A stretch of DNA of 64,000 nucleotides from the NCBI RefSeq assembly GCF_002101705.1, contig NZ_LQPC01000047.1:534341-598340 (forward strand), read 5' to 3'. This document shows, in pieces, positions 62,624-64,000 of this stretch. Position 1 is the stretch's first letter. Each line of letters opens with the position of its first letter. The notes under the pieces are model-generated. The model did no database searches. It was given only the letters and a program-made list of their open reading frames with translations, and was not told where the DNA came from. Origin of the DNA: Mycolicibacterium iranicum. GTDB lineage: Bacteria > Actinomycetota > Actinomycetes > Mycobacteriales > Mycobacteriaceae. The position numbers and the translations under genes were made by a program.

Positions 62624-63922
62624 ATGAGGACCCTCAGGCACCCGGCAGTCCAGATCGGCGTCGCCGCAATCGGTGGCATTGTTTTCGGCCTGGTGGCCGG
62701 CGAGTGGGCGACGAACCTGAAGTTCGTCGGCGACATGTTCATTCGGTTGATTCAGATGTCGATCGTCCCGTTGGTGATGGCGTCGGTGATCGTCGCCACC
62801 GGTTCGATGACGGGAACCGGCACCGGAAAGATCGCCGTGCGCACCTTCAAGTGGATGCTCGGCTTCTCCGTGGTGGCCGCCGTTCTCGCGTGGGCGCTGA
62901 GCGCGGTGATCAAGCCGGGTTCCGGCATCGTGTTCGATGAGGAGGTCGATCCCAGCCTGCAGGAGTCGGCGCAAGAGGCACTCGGTTGGCAGGACACGGT
63001 GCTGAACTTCGTGTCCACCAACATCTTCGACGCGATGTCGACGGCGACGATGGTGCCGATCATCGTGTTCTCGCTGCTGTTCGGGATCGCTCTGCGCACC
63101 CAGATCAACAAGACCGGCGACACCAGGGTGTTGACGTTCATCGACCAGATTCAGCAGATCGTGCTGACCATGATTCGGCTCGTCATGTACATCGCACCCA
63201 TCGGCGTGTTCTGCCTGTTGGCCGCACTCGCCGGCGACGTCGGTTTCGCGGTGGTCACCACTGCGCTGAAGTACCTCGGCGCGACGCTGCTCGGTGTGCT
63301 GATCCTTTTCGCCGCGTTCGTCGTGGTGGTCACTGTGCGAACGAGGCTCAACCCGCTGTTGCTTCCGGGCAAGTTGGCCGAGCAGACGGCGATCGCGATC
63401 ACGACGACGAGTTCGGCGGTCACCTTCCCCACGGTGCTGAAGAACACGGTGGAGAAAGTCGGCGTGAGCCAGAAGGTCGCCAACTTCACGCTGTCCATCG
63501 GGTTGACGATGGGTTCCTACGGCGCCGTCCTCAACTACATGATCGTCGTGATGTTCCTGGCTCAGGCGGGCGACGTCGAGTTGGGCTTCGGCCAAATCGT
63601 GCTCGGCATGGCGTTGGCGATACTGCTGAACATGGGCACCATCACCGTGCCCGGCGGCTTCCCTGTGGTCGCCATGTTCCTTGCGACGTCGCTGGGTCTG
63701 CCGTTCGAGGCGGTCGGTTTGCTGATCGCCGTCGACTGGTTCTCCGGCATCTTCCGGACATTTCTCAACGTCAACGGCGACACGTTCGTGGCGATGCTCG
63801 TGGCCAACGCCGACGACGAGATCGACCGCGACGTCTACAACGGCACCAAGACCGTGACGGCGCAAGACATCAACGTCGACGACTTCCAGGACGCGATGGC
63901 CCGCGCCGATATGGCGGACTAG
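62624..63922 (+). CDS. Dicarboxylate/amino-acid:cation symporter (DAACS/SDF family)
   Basis: A 432-residue membrane transporter of the glutamate-transporter fold, with about eight helices and two re-entrant hairpins. HP1 reads AITTTSSAVTFPTVLKNTV and HP2 lies around NMGTITVPGGFPVVAMFLAT. Helix 8 contains AVDWFSGIFRTFLNVNGDTF: the Asp, Arg-Thr and Asn-Val-x-Gly-Asp core is kept, but the position that holds the amino-group-binding Asp in glutamate and aspartate transporters is Gly. This suggests a dicarboxylate or other substrate. TACGGT (62609-62614) is a possible -10. The stop touches the transposase end at the window edge. Confidence 0.92.
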   Translation: MRTLRHPAVQIGVAAIGGIVFGLVAGEWATNLKFVGDMFIRLIQMSIVPLVMASVIVATGSMTGTGTGKIAVRTFKWMLGFSVVAAVLAWALSAVIKPGSGIVFDEEVDPSLQESAQEALGWQDTVLNFVSTNIFDAMSTATMVPIIVFSLLFGIALRTQINKTGDTRVLTFIDQIQQIVLTMIRLVMYIAPIGVFCLLAALAGDVGFAVVTTALKYLGATLLGVLILFAAFVVVVTVRTRLNPLLLPGKLAEQTAIAITTTSSAVTFPTVLKNTVEKVGVSQKVANFTLSIGLTMGSYGAVLNYMIVVMFLAQAGDVELGFGQIVLGMALAILLNMGTITVPGGFPVVAMFLATSLGLPFEAVGLLIAVDWFSGIFRTFLNVNGDTFVAMLVANADDEIDRDVYNGTKTVTAQDINVDDFQDAMARADMAD

Positions 63923-63999
63923 TTGTACTGACCTGAGAGGTTAGGTACGCGGCTGGCTGGTGGTTGACCGCCGAGTGCGGTGTGGCCGCGGTGGTGATT
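63919..63999 (-). mobile_element. IS481-family transposase, C-terminal end (cut by the window edge)
   Basis: The minus strand from the window end reads 26 residues and a stop, including HTALGGQPPASR and ending NLSGQYN. This is the C-terminal signature of IS481-family DDE transposases common in actinobacteria. The TAG stop (63919-63921) overlaps the stop of the DAACS gene. TGT at 63924-63926 could be the element's terminal trinucleotide, in which case the last codon and stop are host DNA. Most of the element lies outside the window. Confidence 0.8.
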
Positions 64000-64000
64000 G

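Overview
The window is a stretch of a high-GC actinobacterial chromosome. Gene content and order match the Mycobacterium/Mycolicibacterium core from pyrC to ctaB: pyrC-carAB-pyrF-mihF-gmk-rpoZ-coaBC-metK, then priA-fmt-rsmB-rpe-ribD, p55/lprG, ribE-ribBA-ribH, uvrC-rapZ-yvcK-whiA, gap-pgk-tpiA-secG-ppc, tkt-tal-zwf-opcA-pgl and ctaB. Mycobacterial hallmarks include mIHF, LprG/P55, OpcA, a helicase-motif-less PriA and many RTG starts without a ribosome-binding site. A fast-growing Mycolicibacterium-type species is likely; the species is not determined.

Layout. 1-6335: pyrimidine biosynthesis operon, entered inside pyrC. 6728-10649: mIHF, guanylate kinase, RNAP omega, CoA biosynthesis and SAM synthetase, closed by a hairpin terminator. 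10714-13188 (minus): a Baeyer-Villiger-type monooxygenase and a LipI-type esterase. 13299-18614: the least conserved part, with a TIM-barrel isomerase, a degraded glycosyltransferase, a DUF998 membrane protein, a 751-residue membrane protein and a frameshifted minus-strand fragment. 18615-27691: YhhN, PriA, a DUF2207/LemA pair, Fmt, RsmB, Rpe and RibD. 27888-33052: a short ORF, the LprG/P55 pair, and a GH13 enzyme coupled to a luciferase-like oxidoreductase. 33095-36119: riboflavin operon. 36100-43058: GGT, UvrC, RapZ, YvcK, WhiA. 43055-45712: a ThrE exporter with a coupled membrane-anchored protein, divergent from a substrate-binding-type protein without signal peptide. 45805-52406: glycolytic operon, SecG, PEP carboxylase. 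52427-54037: small regulatory and membrane genes. 54038-60476 (minus): pentose-phosphate operon. 60676-63922: CtaB, a DUF1254-type protein and a DAACS transporter, followed at the edge by the 3' end of an IS481-family transposase gene.

The genes largely feed nucleotide, cofactor (CoA, SAM, riboflavin, haem) and central carbon metabolism, with many 4-nt ATGA/GTGA overlaps indicating translational coupling. No CRISPR, tRNA, rRNA or phage was seen. I found no convincing new multi-gene system. The points most worth a second look are the recurring TANNNT hexamer placed 6-7 nt before the start codon (leaderless genes), the eroded envelope-glycan island at 14-18.6 kb, the IS481 end abutting the last gene, the metK upstream element, the perfect 17-bp hairpin at 53.57 kb and the triple 24-bp repeat behind tpiA.
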